Positions 28,501-36,129 of a DNA stretch of 64,000 nt are shown piece by piece. The notes beneath the pieces were generated by a model, which worked only from the letters and a program-made list of their open reading frames with translations, was not told the DNA's origin and made no database searches. The DNA lies in NCBI RefSeq assembly GCF_020524545.1, contig NZ_JAIVLG010000001.1, positions 1 to 64,000 on the forward strand. The letters run 5' to 3'. The translations under genes and the position numbers were made by a program. This DNA is from Microbacterium paraoxydans. GTDB taxonomy: Bacteria > Actinomycetota > Actinomycetes > Actinomycetales > Microbacteriaceae. The stretch's first letter is position 1; the number at the start of each line of letters is the position of its first letter.

Positions 28501-29056
28501 GGCGGGCGCGGACCTCGATGGGGCCGCGGTGGACTGGCTGCACCGCGCCGCCGCGTCCGATGAGCGGGCCTGGACCTCCGAGTTCGGCGCCGTGTCGGAC
28601 AAGTCCGGCCTCGGGGTGGAGCGCAACCTCTTCCGCTACCGCCCGGTCGCGGTCGATGTCCGCATCGGCGAGGACGCTCCGCTTGCGGACGGCATTCGCG
28701 TGCTCGCCGCAGCCCTCCGCAGTGGCAGTCCGTTCACGGTGTCGGCGCCGGCGTTGCCCTCCCGCATCGAGAAGGTGCTGCGTGCGCAGGGCGTGACCGT
28801 GAAACACGAGTCGGATGCCGCGTGGACCAAGCGCTACGCCAAGGCGGCGAACACGTGGCAGCGGGTCCGTCTGGTCGGTGGCGACGCCTCGGCGCTGGTC
28901 GAGGCGCTCGAGGGCAGCCCGGACGTGGCGGTGTGGTCGCATGCCGTGACCGGCGCCGGCCGCGTCGAGATGCTGCCGTTCCTGCACGAGCAGGCCGTGT
29001 CGATCACGAACCACCGCTTCGGCAACCCCACCACTCTCGGCGACGACGTGATCTGA
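25586..29056 (+). CDS. putA: Bifunctional proline dehydrogenase/P5C dehydrogenase
   Basis: A 1156-residue PutA that oxidises proline to glutamate. The FAD-dependent PRODH barrel is in the first ~430 residues (DVDYVSIKVSSV; FINLDMEEYRDL; IRIGIAGHNLFD near its end). The aldehyde dehydrogenase half has VTPPWNFPVAIPAGG, the Glu in PLLAETSGKNA, and catalytic Cys757 in GHAGQKCSAAS. A C-terminal ~200-residue extension follows, as in longer PutA types. No N-terminal ribbon-helix-helix, so it is not its own repressor. ATG 25586 has GGAAGG 9 nt upstream; the open frame begins at 25532. Confidence 0.93.
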   Translation: MPVAADTTTPRTEEVAALVQRWLAESETHPVEPAAQRLSEVLKDPNGLAFTVGFVDGVMRPEDLRVAGRTLAELSDITPGLLPGYLRAAIKTGGFWAPKLPGVVVPISRRVLRAMVGHLVLDATPAKLGPAIAKLRKSGNRLNLNLLGEAVLGEREAGHRLRGTRDFLARDDVDYVSIKVSSVVSQLSMWSFDEAVADVVEKLIPLYELAARAEAQGKAKFINLDMEEYRDLDLTIAAFTSILDQPGLENLEAGIVLQAYLPDALGAMQQLQEWAAARRAKGGAPIKVRVVKGANLAMEEVDAAIHGWPLATYGTKQDSDTNYKRVLDWAMTPERLDAVRIGIAGHNLFDIAYTWLLAQARGVADPTGADPLVEYEMLLGMATGQAEAVRKDVGRLLLYTPVVNPAEFDVAIAYLVRRLEENASSENFMSAVFELASNPSLLTRERERFERSLAALAADEDGFIPGPHRVQDRAAEAATGTTDGFGNQADTDPAIAANRAWGRAILGRSVGSTLGLDTIAIAKVETEAELDGIFSAATTAAAKWAALPAAERAAVLHRAGDELAARRGQLLEIMAHEAGKTIAEGDPEVSEAIDFAHYYAERAKDLETVSGAEFVPSKVTVVTPPWNFPVAIPAGGVLAALASGSAVIIKPAKLTQRCGAVMVEALWAAGVPRDLLALVDLASRDLGTRLVAGPAVDRVILTGAYETAQLFRSFRSDLPLLAETSGKNAIIVTPSADLDLAAADVARSAFGHAGQKCSAASLAILVGSVADSKRFERQLVDAVTSMRVGLPDDPATQMGPIIEPADGKLLRALTTLEKGERWLVEPRKLDDEGRQWTPGVKTGVREGSYFHLTEFFGPVLGVMHAKDMDEALRLQNAVDYGLTAGIHSLDSGEVATWLDGVEAGNLYVNRGITGAIVQRQPFGGWKRSAVGAGAKAGGPNYLFGLGEWAPAELPAVVPGAAVAPAVSALLDAAGADLDGAAVDWLHRAAASDERAWTSEFGAVSDKSGLGVERNLFRYRPVAVDVRIGEDAPLADGIRVLAAALRSGSPFTVSAPALPSRIEKVLRAQGVTVKHESDAAWTKRYAKAANTWQRVRLVGGDASALVEALEGSPDVAVWSHAVTGAGRVEMLPFLHEQAVSITNHRFGNPTTLGDDVI

Positions 29057-29081
29057 TCCTGAGCTGATCTTCGCGGAAGCC

Positions 29082-29158
29082 AAAACGGAGACGAGCGAGG
29101 CGGTCGCCTGCGAGTCATGCACTGACACGCAGGCGACGTGCGCGCTCGTCTCCGTTTT
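29082..29158. terminator. Three-tier hairpin between convergent putA and ABC transporter genes
   Basis: Outer 16-bp arms AAAACGGAGACGAGCG (29082-29097) and complement (29143-29158); inner 10-bp arms GTCGCCTGCG (29103-29112) and complement (29128-29137); apical GTCA/TGAC (29114-29117, 29123-29126). A-run and T-run at the ends give a U-tract in both directions, so a bidirectional Rho-independent terminator is likely. Confidence 0.85.
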
Positions 29159-29176
29159 CGCACCTCCGACGGCGTG

Positions 29177-30265
29177 TCAGCCGCGGAGAGCCTCCGAGAG
29201 CTTGACCCGCGAGCCCATGCGCAGGAGCGAGTTCTCGTAGATCTTGGCGCCGATGACGATCGCCGCCACGCAGCTGGCGAGCAGGATGACCAGGCTCAGC
29301 AGCGGCTCCCACCACTGAGCCTCACCGACGAACAGGCGCATGGGCATGCCGACCGGAGCGGAGAACGGCACGTACGACATGATCGTGAGCACCAGCGGGT
29401 TGTCGTTGAAGACGATCACCAGGATGTACGGAGCCATGATCAGCATCGTGATCGGTGTGGTCGTGGAGCCGATGTCCTCCTGGCGCGAGACCATCGACGC
29501 CGCCGCCGCGAACATCGCCGCCAGCAGGATGAACCCGAACAGGAAGAAGACGGCGAACCAGATGATCGGTGACCCGAGCGTGGTGAGCACCTCGCGCTGG
29601 CCCGTGACGATCAGACCGATGGTCGCCACCGCCGCCAGCGCGAGGATCTGCCCCATCGCCAGGACCGTGTTGCCGATCACCTTCCCGGCGAGCAGCGTGC
29701 GCGCAGGGATCGCCGACAACAGCACCTCGACCACACGCGTCTGCTTCTCCTCCACGACGCTCTGCGCGATCGTGCCGCCGAACGTCGCCGCGGCCATCAT
29801 GAACACGAGTCCGAAGGCGATTGCGATGAAGTACCGAAGGAGGGGGTTGGTGGTCGCCGGGTCCAGGATCACGACCTCCGGCGAGATCGACAGCGCCGAG
29901 ACAAGTGAGCCGGGGGCATCCTGCAGTGCGATGACCGTGTAGCCCGAAGGCCCGTCACCCGGGAGCACTGCGGCGTCGACCTGGTCATCGCGGAGGAGTT
30001 CCTCGGCTGCGGCCCGGTCGGCCACCTCGGTGACCTCGATGTTCGGGATGGCGGACACGGCGGCCGCGGTCTCGGCGGTCGCGGCGACCGGGGTCGTGTC
30101 GGTGTTCTTGCTCGCGAATCCGCCGAGGATGATGCCGGCGAGGGCGAGCACCAGGAGGATGCCGGTGGAGATCAGGAAGGCCTTGCTGCGCAGCTTCGAT
30201 CCGATCTCGCGTTCGGCGACGAGCCAGATGCCGTTGGGGCTGCGGACGGGGTTCGGGGCGCTCAT
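29177..30265 (-). CDS. ABC-2 type transporter permease (NatB-like)
   Basis: A 362-residue membrane protein: one N-terminal helix (AFLISTGILLVLALAGIILGG), a large extracytoplasmic loop (about 55-180), then five hydrophobic segments. EEKQTRVVEVLLSAIPARTLLAGKVIGN is the ABC-2/NatB block. Its start overlaps the ATPase stop. With the ATPase it should form an exporter; NatAB relatives export Na+, others drugs or peptides. Substrate unknown. Confidence 0.88.
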   Translation of the reverse strand: MSAPNPVRSPNGIWLVAEREIGSKLRSKAFLISTGILLVLALAGIILGGFASKNTDTTPVAATAETAAAVSAIPNIEVTEVADRAAAEELLRDDQVDAAVLPGDGPSGYTVIALQDAPGSLVSALSISPEVVILDPATTNPLLRYFIAIAFGLVFMMAAATFGGTIAQSVVEEKQTRVVEVLLSAIPARTLLAGKVIGNTVLAMGQILALAAVATIGLIVTGQREVLTTLGSPIIWFAVFFLFGFILLAAMFAAAASMVSRQEDIGSTTTPITMLIMAPYILVIVFNDNPLVLTIMSYVPFSAPVGMPMRLFVGEAQWWEPLLSLVILLASCVAAIVIGAKIYENSLLRMGSRVKLSEALRG

Positions 30266-31158
30266 CGGATGACCTCCTTGAAGATCTGGGCGAGGGACGG
30301 ATGCTTGGGGGCGAAGCTCGCGACGTCTCCGCGCTGCACCGCGGACTGGAGCACCCGCTGTGCGGTCTCGGGACCGTCCGCGTCGAACAGTGCGTACCCT
30401 CCCTCGAAGTCGACGACCGTCACGCCGGGTTCGGTGCGGAGCCAGCCGGCGTCACCGGCCGAGACCAGTTCGTAGCGGTCGCGGGCGTGCTCGGCGCGCA
30501 GCGCATCACGGGAACCGGCCGCGCGGATCGTGCCGCCGGCGAGGATGACGAGGTCGTCGCACAGGCGCTCGACCACGTCGAGCTGGTGGGACGAGAAGAG
30601 AATGGAGGCGCCCTTCGCCGCGCTGGACTGCAGGACCCCGGCGACCACGTCGACCGCGAGCGGGTCGAGGCCGGAGAACGGTTCGTCGAGGATCAGCACC
30701 TCGGGATCGTGCACCAGGGAAGCGGCGATCTGCGCGCGCTGCTGGTTGCCCAGTGACAGAGACTCGATCGTGTCGTTCAACCGTTCGCCGAGCCCCAGTT
30801 CGGTGAGCAGGGCCGTCGCCCGGTCCGTGGCATCCTGCTTGCCGAAGCCGTGCAGCCGCGCGAGGTACACGATCTGCTCGAGCACCTTCATCTTGGGATA
30901 GAGGCCGCGCTCCTCGGGCATGTACCCGAAGCGACGGCGGTCTTCGGTGGTGACCGGTGCCCCGTCCAGGGCGACCTCGCCGCCGTCGGAAGACAGCAGG
31001 CCGAGGACGATGCGCATGGTGGTGGTCTTGCCGGCGCCGTTGCCGCCGACGAAGCCGGTCAGCCGCCCGGGGGCGACCGCGAAGGACACGTCATCGAGCA
31101 CGCGCCGAGAGCCGTAGCTCTTGGTGATGCCGGAGAGTTCGAGCATTCCTGTGGTCAT
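30262..31158 (-). CDS. ABC exporter ATP-binding protein (NatA-like)
   Basis: A 298-residue ATPase: Walker A GGNGAGKTTT, signature SLGNQQRAQ (atypical LSLGNQQ form common in NatA-like exporters), Walker B VLILDEPFSGLD, H-loop FSSHQLD. Couples to the downstream ABC-2 permease. Its upstream region carries the CATCCCCCC element shared with the two-component kinase gene, so it may be under that system. Confidence 0.92.
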   Translation of the reverse strand: MTTGMLELSGITKSYGSRRVLDDVSFAVAPGRLTGFVGGNGAGKTTTMRIVLGLLSSDGGEVALDGAPVTTEDRRRFGYMPEERGLYPKMKVLEQIVYLARLHGFGKQDATDRATALLTELGLGERLNDTIESLSLGNQQRAQIAASLVHDPEVLILDEPFSGLDPLAVDVVAGVLQSSAAKGASILFSSHQLDVVERLCDDLVILAGGTIRAAGSRDALRAEHARDRYELVSAGDAGWLRTEPGVTVVDFEGGYALFDADGPETAQRVLQSAVQRGDVASFAPKHPSLAQIFKEVIR

Positions 31159-31190
31159 GCCTTCACGCTACGGACCGCGGCAGGGCACGA

Positions 31191-31208
31191 CATCCCCCCT
31201 GCGGGGGA
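31191..31208 (-). promoter_or_regulatory. Inverted repeat in the ABC exporter promoter, shared with the kinase promoter
   Basis: Read on the minus strand, TCCCCCGCAGGGGGGATG lies 20 nt before a TAGCGT box, which is 6 nt before the ATPase start. The histidine kinase gene has the same GGGGATG-N20-TAnnnT-start layout (34431-34443). A second GC-rich inverted repeat lies at 31221-31237 just after the BenE stop and might instead be its terminator. Confidence 0.5.
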
Positions 31209-31241
31209 GCCCGGGGAATCACCCCTCCGGGGGAGGTCGGA

Positions 31242-32414
31242 TCAGGTGCGGCCGGCGTGCAGCACCGCGCGCACCAGGAGCCCGGCGACCAGCGCCCAGA
31301 ACGCGGCGCTGACGCCGAGCACAGCGATCCCGGAGGCGGCCACCAGGAAGGTGACCACGGCGGGGATCCGCTCGCCGGGATCGTCGATGGCCTGCTGCAC
31401 CGACGATCCGAATGCGGCGAACAGGGCGAGTCCTGCCACGGCGGGGATCACCGCCGCGGGCGCGAGCACCACGAGTGCGGCGAACGCGGCGGAGAACACG
31501 GCGAGCACGAGGTACGACACCCCGGTCGAGACGCCGGCGACCCAGCGACGCTTCGGGTCGGGGTCGGCATCCGGCGCGGCGGCGAGGGCGGCGCTGATCG
31601 CTGCCAGGTTGATCGCGTGCCCGCCGGCGGTGGCCCCGAGGGCGGTGCCGACTCCGGTCACGAGCATCGCCGGACGCCACGGCACCTCGTATCCGAAACT
31701 GCGCATGATCGCGATCCCCGGGACGTTCTGCGAGGCCATCGTCACGATGAACAGGGGGAGAGCGAGGCCGACCAGCGCGCCGACCGTGAAGGTCGGGGTG
31801 GTGAATTCGAGACGCGGCAGGAGGAGCGCGGTGTCGAACGGTGCGCCGGACCCGACCAGTGTCACCGTGACCACGGCGGTCGCCGCCACGAAGGCGAAAG
31901 GCACCGCCCAGCGCGGTGCCAGCCGCGCGAACACCAACCAGGTGAGAACGACCGGCAGCACACCCCAGGGGTTGGCGACGATACCGGTGATCGGCGCCAG
32001 GCACAGCGGCAGGAGAACACCGGCGAGCATGGCCTGAGCGATCGACGGGGGGATGCGCGCGATCAGGGCGCCGAGGGCGGGCCAGAGCGCCGTGAGCAGG
32101 ATCAGGGCAGCGGTGACGAGGAACGCCCCGACCGCCGCGGGCCAGCCACCCTCGACGGTGCCGGTCGCGACGAGGAGCGCAGCCCCCGGTGTGGACCACG
32201 CGACCGTGATCGGCATCCGATACCGCCAGGCGAGCACCACGCACGCGAGTCCCATCGTGACGCTGACCGCGAGGAGTCCGCTCGCCGCCTGCGCCGCGTC
32301 CGCACCGACGGCGTCGAGCCCGGTCAGCACGACCGCGAATGAGCTGGTGAAGCCGACGAGCGCCGTCACCACGCCAGCCAGGATCGGGCGGGAGAGCGGT
32401 GCGGCTTCGTGCAT
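31242..32414 (-). CDS. BenE-type benzoate/H+ symporter family transporter
   Basis: A 390-residue integral membrane protein with about twelve hydrophobic segments and BenE features (RYRMPITVAWSTPGAALL; GALIARIPPSIAQAMLAGVLLPLC; TAGGHAINLAAISAALAA). Family members import benzoate with protons. No aromatic-degradation gene is nearby, so the substrate is uncertain. Tandem with the exporter genes but separated by 83 bp with inverted repeats. Confidence 0.85.
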   Translation of the reverse strand: MHEAAPLSRPILAGVVTALVGFTSSFAVVLTGLDAVGADAAQAASGLLAVSVTMGLACVVLAWRYRMPITVAWSTPGAALLVATGTVEGGWPAAVGAFLVTAALILLTALWPALGALIARIPPSIAQAMLAGVLLPLCLAPITGIVANPWGVLPVVLTWLVFARLAPRWAVPFAFVAATAVVTVTLVGSGAPFDTALLLPRLEFTTPTFTVGALVGLALPLFIVTMASQNVPGIAIMRSFGYEVPWRPAMLVTGVGTALGATAGGHAINLAAISAALAAAPDADPDPKRRWVAGVSTGVSYLVLAVFSAAFAALVVLAPAAVIPAVAGLALFAAFGSSVQQAIDDPGERIPAVVTFLVAASGIAVLGVSAAFWALVAGLLVRAVLHAGRT

Positions 32415-32450
32415 GGCTCCGAGGCTAGCGCGAGCGGAGTCCCAGGATGC

Positions 32451-33137
32451 TCACGCCAGACCCAGGCGGTGCGCCAGGACCACCGCCTGCACCCTGTCCC
32501 GTGCACCGAGCTTCTGAAGGATGCGCGAGACGTGCGTCTTCACGGTCGCCTCGCCGATGAACAGGGCCTTGGCGATCTCCGAGTTGCTGCGGGCGTCGGC
32601 GAGCAGCGTGAGAACCTCGGCCTCGCGCTCGGTGAGCGGCTCGGCGAGGGTGGGCCGCGGGTTCGCGGCGCCCGCGGTCGAAGGGGCCTCGACCGGGTGT
32701 GCGGGGGCAGCGGAGAATCGCGCCAGCACGCGGCGAGTGACCTCGGGCGCGAGCATCCCGTCGCCGGCGGCGAGTGCTCGGACGGCGGCGATCAGGTCCT
32801 CCGCCCCGGCGTTCTTGAGCAGGAAGCCGCTGGCTCCCGCATCCAGCGCCTGGTACAGATAGTCGTCGCGGTCGAACGTCGTCACGATGGCGATCGCGGC
32901 GGCGACCGCAGGGTCTGCGACGATTCGCCTGGTCGCCTCGATACCGTCCATGTCGGGCATCTGCACGTCCATCGTGATGACGTCGGGGTGCAGAGCGGAT
33001 GCCTGGGCGACGGCCTCCGCACCCGACGACGCCTCGCCCACCACGGTGATGTCGGGCTGGGTGTCGAGGATGGTGCGGAAGCCGGCGCGCAACAGCGCGT
33101 GGTCATCGACCAGCAGCACGCGGATCGGGCCGTTCAT
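32451..33137 (-). CDS. NarL/FixJ-type response regulator
   Basis: A 228-residue regulator: receiver domain (VLLVDDHALLRAGF; phospho-acceptor Asp in VITMDVQMPDMDG; Lys in GASGFLLKNAG), an Ala/Pro linker, and LuxR-type HTH (LTEREAEVLTLLADARSNSEIAKALFIGEATVKTHVSRIL). The gene start overlaps the kinase stop by 4 bp. Cognate to the kinase; possible target promoters are its own operon and the exporter upstream region. Confidence 0.93.
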   Translation of the reverse strand: MNGPIRVLLVDDHALLRAGFRTILDTQPDITVVGEASSGAEAVAQASALHPDVITMDVQMPDMDGIEATRRIVADPAVAAAIAIVTTFDRDDYLYQALDAGASGFLLKNAGAEDLIAAVRALAAGDGMLAPEVTRRVLARFSAAPAHPVEAPSTAGAANPRPTLAEPLTEREAEVLTLLADARSNSEIAKALFIGEATVKTHVSRILQKLGARDRVQAVVLAHRLGLA

Positions 33138-34399
33138 CGGCGTGCTCCCGACGCGACCGGGGTCGGGAACGGCACCCTGGCGCGCACGCGAATCCCGCCG
33201 AGCGGACGAGGCGTCACCTCGAGCGTGCCGCCGGATGCCGCGGCGCGCTCCCGCATGCCCAGCTGGCCGAGGCCGGGTCGCACCTGGGCGACCGCGCGCC
33301 CCGTATTCACGATCTCGACCTCGACGCCGTCGTCGTCGTAGCGCACGCGGACGTCCGCGGTGGCACCGGAGCCCGCATGGCGGCGGGCGTTCGTGAGTGA
33401 CTCCTGCGCGATCCGGTACAGGTTCACCGCCACCACTGAGGGGACCGGGACGGGCTCGCCGATCACGGCGTAGTCGGTCGGCAGCCCCGCCTCGGCCGAT
33501 GCCTCGGCGAGCTCGGCGATGTCGTCGAGAGTGAGCGTGGAGGCGGTGTCCGTCGTCTCGCCACCGGGTGCACGCAGAGTCTCCAGCAGTTGACGGAGCT
33601 CATGGATCGCGTCGCGCGCCGATCCCTCGACGCCGGTGAGGATGCGTGCGGCCTCGGCCGGGTCGCGGTCAAGCACCAATCGCGCCGCCCCTGCTTGCAC
33701 ACCCATCACCGAGACGTGGTGGGCGACGACGTCGTGCAGCTCACGGGCGATGCGCACCCGATCGAGGGCGACCGCCTGCGCCGCGGTGACCTCGCGCTCG
33801 CGCTCCAACTCCACCGTGCGGTGCTCGAGGACCGACCTTTGCTCCGCGGCCGCCCACGACCGCTCGCCGAAGTAGTAGGCGCCTCCGAAGTAGAGCACGT
33901 TCAGCAGGATCTGGATGAGCATGAACGCGACGTAGGGCGACATGGCGCCCGCGACGACATCGGCCTTGTCCGCTTCGGTGATCGCGTCGCGGTACATCGT
34001 GATCAGCAGCCACACGAACATTCCGACGATGATGGCGACACGCACGATGAGTGCACGTCGGCGGTCGTTCATCCAGGCGCCGACCGTATACAGGCCGATG
34101 AACATCGCCATGTTCCCGACATAGATCTCGGGCACCCGCACGGTGACCGCGGTGAAGTAGGCGAGGGAGACGACCACCGCGACGGTTCCGGGCCAGCGGC
34201 GGCGGAAGGCGAGGGGGACGGCGACGACCACCGCGTACACGAGAGCCGTCCACAGCGCGGCCTGCTCATCGCCGTACACCTGCGCGATCGAGGAAAGGGC
34301 GGCGCTCAGGATCGCGCCGACGAAGAGCACGAGCGCGAGGAAGAAGTCGCTGCGCCGTTCGCGTTCGGTCGGCGTGCGGGTGAACGGTGCGGCGGACAT
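33134..34399 (-). CDS. Sensor histidine kinase, HisKA_3/DesK type
   Basis: A 421-residue kinase: about six membrane helices over the first ~190 residues, a short coiled coil (VLEHRTVELEREREVTAAQAVALDRV), the H-box ARELHDVVAHHVSVMGVQAG and an HATPase domain (YRIAQESLTNARRHA; GLGQLGMRERAAASGG). No large extracytoplasmic domain, so it likely senses the membrane, as DesK/LiaS types do. Start 34399 is set by a TACGGT box and GGAAGG just upstream; the open frame runs to 34453. Confidence 0.9.
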   Translation of the reverse strand: MSAAPFTRTPTERERRSDFFLALVLFVGAILSAALSSIAQVYGDEQAALWTALVYAVVVAVPLAFRRRWPGTVAVVVSLAYFTAVTVRVPEIYVGNMAMFIGLYTVGAWMNDRRRALIVRVAIIVGMFVWLLITMYRDAITEADKADVVAGAMSPYVAFMLIQILLNVLYFGGAYYFGERSWAAAEQRSVLEHRTVELEREREVTAAQAVALDRVRIARELHDVVAHHVSVMGVQAGAARLVLDRDPAEAARILTGVEGSARDAIHELRQLLETLRAPGGETTDTASTLTLDDIAELAEASAEAGLPTDYAVIGEPVPVPSVVAVNLYRIAQESLTNARRHAGSGATADVRVRYDDDGVEVEIVNTGRAVAQVRPGLGQLGMRERAAASGGTLEVTPRPLGGIRVRARVPFPTPVASGARR

Positions 34400-34430
34400 C
34401 CTTCCACCGTAGGGCTGGGCGTCGGCCGCG

Positions 34431-34443
34431 GCATCCCCCTGGC
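34431..34443 (-). promoter_or_regulatory. Promoter element of the two-component operon, shared with the exporter operon
   Basis: Minus strand reads CGCCAGGGGGATG, 20 nt before TACGGT, which is 5 nt plus GGAAGG before the kinase start. It aligns base for base in spacing with the exporter promoter at 31191-31208. It is a weaker palindrome than that copy (TCCGTCGCCAGGGGGA). Confidence 0.45.
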
Positions 34444-34484
34444 GACGGATCACTCCGCACCGACAGCCACTTGCTATCTACTTC

Positions 34485-34781
34485 ATGATCCTCACGCGCG
34501 AGTACTTCGCGACGTTCACCGACAAGCCCATCGCCGACCCGAACGAGGCCCTGCAGGTGTCGGTCGCGTTCAGTCAGGACTCGCGGGAGGAGGTCGACGC
34601 GATCCTCGCCAAGGGCTTGGCCGCCGGTGGAGTCGAGCCGAAGCCCGCGCAGGACTACGGCTTCATGTACTCGCGCGACCTCGACGACCCGGACGGCAAC
34701 TCGCTCGGCTTCCTCTACATGACGCCCGAAGCCGTCGAGAACGGCCCGGACCACGTGGCCGACACCGCCGCGTCGGCCTGA
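34485..34781 (+). pseudogene. VOC/glyoxalase-family gene lacking its 5' half
   Basis: The 98-residue frame matches only the second half of a ~130-residue VOC protein: LTREYFATFTDKPIAD is normally mid-protein, and SRDLDDPDGNSLGFLYM is the C-terminal strand. No VOC N-terminal betaalphabeta unit is encoded in any frame in the 85 bp upstream, which abut the kinase promoter. The metal-ligand Glu usual in the final strand (WExxWM) is replaced (LGFLYM). Probably a decayed remnant, though an ATG and full frame remain, and it precedes the HxlR gene by 1 bp. Confidence 0.65.
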
Positions 34782-34782
34782 C

Positions 34783-35475
34783 GTGGCCGCGCGCAGCTAT
34801 GGACAGTACTGCGGTGTGACGACGGCGGTCGAGCTGATCGGGGAGCGGTGGGCTCTGCTCATCGTCCGCGATCTGCTCGTCGGCCCCCGGCGCTACACCG
34901 ACCTCAAGCAGGGGCTGCCGCGCATCCCGACCAACATCCTGTCGACCCGGCTGAAGGAGCTCCAGGAGGGCGGGGTCGTGCGGCGGGTGCCGCTGCTCAA
35001 CTGCGGACTCGTGTACGAACTCACACCCTACGGACGCTCGTTCGAGCCGATCATGCTGGCGCTCGGACGATGGGGCTTCCAGGCGATGGGCGATCCGGAA
35101 GAGGGCGACGTCGTCACCGCGGACTCCCTCACGATGGCGCTGCGCACGGCCTTCATCGCCGACGCAGCTGCGGATGCGGAGTACGAGCTGCACGTCGGTG
35201 ACGTCGCCCTCCGCGCATCGGTGCGTGACGGGGAGCTCCGGGTCGCGCAGCTCGCACCGCCCGCCCCGCCGGTGGGAGGACGCCCGCCGGAAGGCGAACC
35301 GGATGCCGTGATCGTGGCGGGACCCGGCATCCGCCGCCTCATCTCCGGCGAGATCACACCGCTGCAAGCGCTCGCGCAGGACATCGTCGCAGTCGTCCGC
35401 GGCGACGAATCCCTGCTGGACTCGTTCGCCCGCACCTTCCACATCGCACGACTCACCGTGAGGAGCACCACATGA
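34783..35475 (+). CDS. HxlR-family transcriptional regulator with C-terminal sterol-carrier-like domain
   Basis: A 230-residue protein. Residues 1-95 are an HxlR winged helix (YGQYCGVTTAVELIGERWALLIVRDLLVGPRRYTDL; RIPTNILSTRLKELQEGGVV). Residues ~105-230 resemble the SCP2-like extension found in some HxlR proteins. GTG 34783 directly follows the VOC remnant; the stop overlaps the start of the reductase gene. It probably regulates that reductase and itself; signal unknown. Confidence 0.85.
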   Translation: MAARSYGQYCGVTTAVELIGERWALLIVRDLLVGPRRYTDLKQGLPRIPTNILSTRLKELQEGGVVRRVPLLNCGLVYELTPYGRSFEPIMLALGRWGFQAMGDPEEGDVVTADSLTMALRTAFIADAAADAEYELHVGDVALRASVRDGELRVAQLAPPAPPVGGRPPEGEPDAVIVAGPGIRRLISGEITPLQALAQDIVAVVRGDESLLDSFARTFHIARLTVRSTT

Positions 35476-36125
35476 ACAGCCAGTATGTTGACGAACAACA
35501 GGCAGCCGGCCGCATCCTGATCGACCTCTTCATGACACTCGACGGCGTGGCCCAGGGGCCGGGCGGCACCGATGAGGACACGTCGGGCGGGTTCCGGTTC
35601 GGCGGTTGGCAGGCCGGATACCCCTCGTCCGGCGTCGGTCCCGAGATCGAGAAGGGGATGCGCGGGCTCGACGCGCTGCTGCTCGGTCGGCGCACGTACG
35701 ACATCTTCGCCTCGTACTGGCCCCATCACACCGAGGGTGAGTCCGGCGACATCGGCACGCTCTTCAACCGCGTGCCGAAGTACGTCGCGACGCGGGATGC
35801 CGATCTCGCGCTCGGCTGGGAGGGCAGCACGCGCGTCGGTGCCAACCTCGCCGCGGAGGTCGCGGCGATGCGGGCGGCCCATCGCGAGGTGCACGTGATC
35901 GGCAGCATCGACTTCGTCCACACGCTGCTCGCCGAGGGACTGTTCGACGAGTTGAACCTCTGGGTGTACCCGCTGCTGCTCGGCGCCGGGAAGAAGGTCT
36001 TCGACGACGGCGCGCTTCCGGCCGTACTGCGCCTGCTCGAACCGCCGATCACCGATGAGGCCGGGGTGACGCTGTTCCGCTACGCGCGGACCGATCGAGT
36101 GCCGCAGGTCGGGACGTTCGAGTGA
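35472..36125 (+). CDS. Dihydrofolate reductase-like (RibD C-terminal) family protein
   Basis: A 217-residue protein of the RibD-C/DHFR fold: ILIDLFMTLDGVAQGPGG, LLLGRRTYDIFASYWPHH, EVHVIGSIDFVHTLLAEGLFDELNLWVYPLLLGAGKKVF. An NAD(P)H reductase is expected, but this subfamily is not the housekeeping DHFR and its substrate is unknown. ATG overlaps the HxlR stop, so regulator and reductase are co-translated. Confidence 0.88.
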   Translation: MNSQYVDEQQAAGRILIDLFMTLDGVAQGPGGTDEDTSGGFRFGGWQAGYPSSGVGPEIEKGMRGLDALLLGRRTYDIFASYWPHHTEGESGDIGTLFNRVPKYVATRDADLALGWEGSTRVGANLAAEVAAMRAAHREVHVIGSIDFVHTLLAEGLFDELNLWVYPLLLGAGKKVFDDGALPAVLRLLEPPITDEAGVTLFRYARTDRVPQVGTFE

Positions 36126-36129
36126 GATC

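Noticed and set aside
31221..31237. Second GC-rich inverted repeat next to the exporter promoter
   Set aside because: Could be a BenE terminator or regulator site, but arms are short, G/C-only and slip easily; not called separately.
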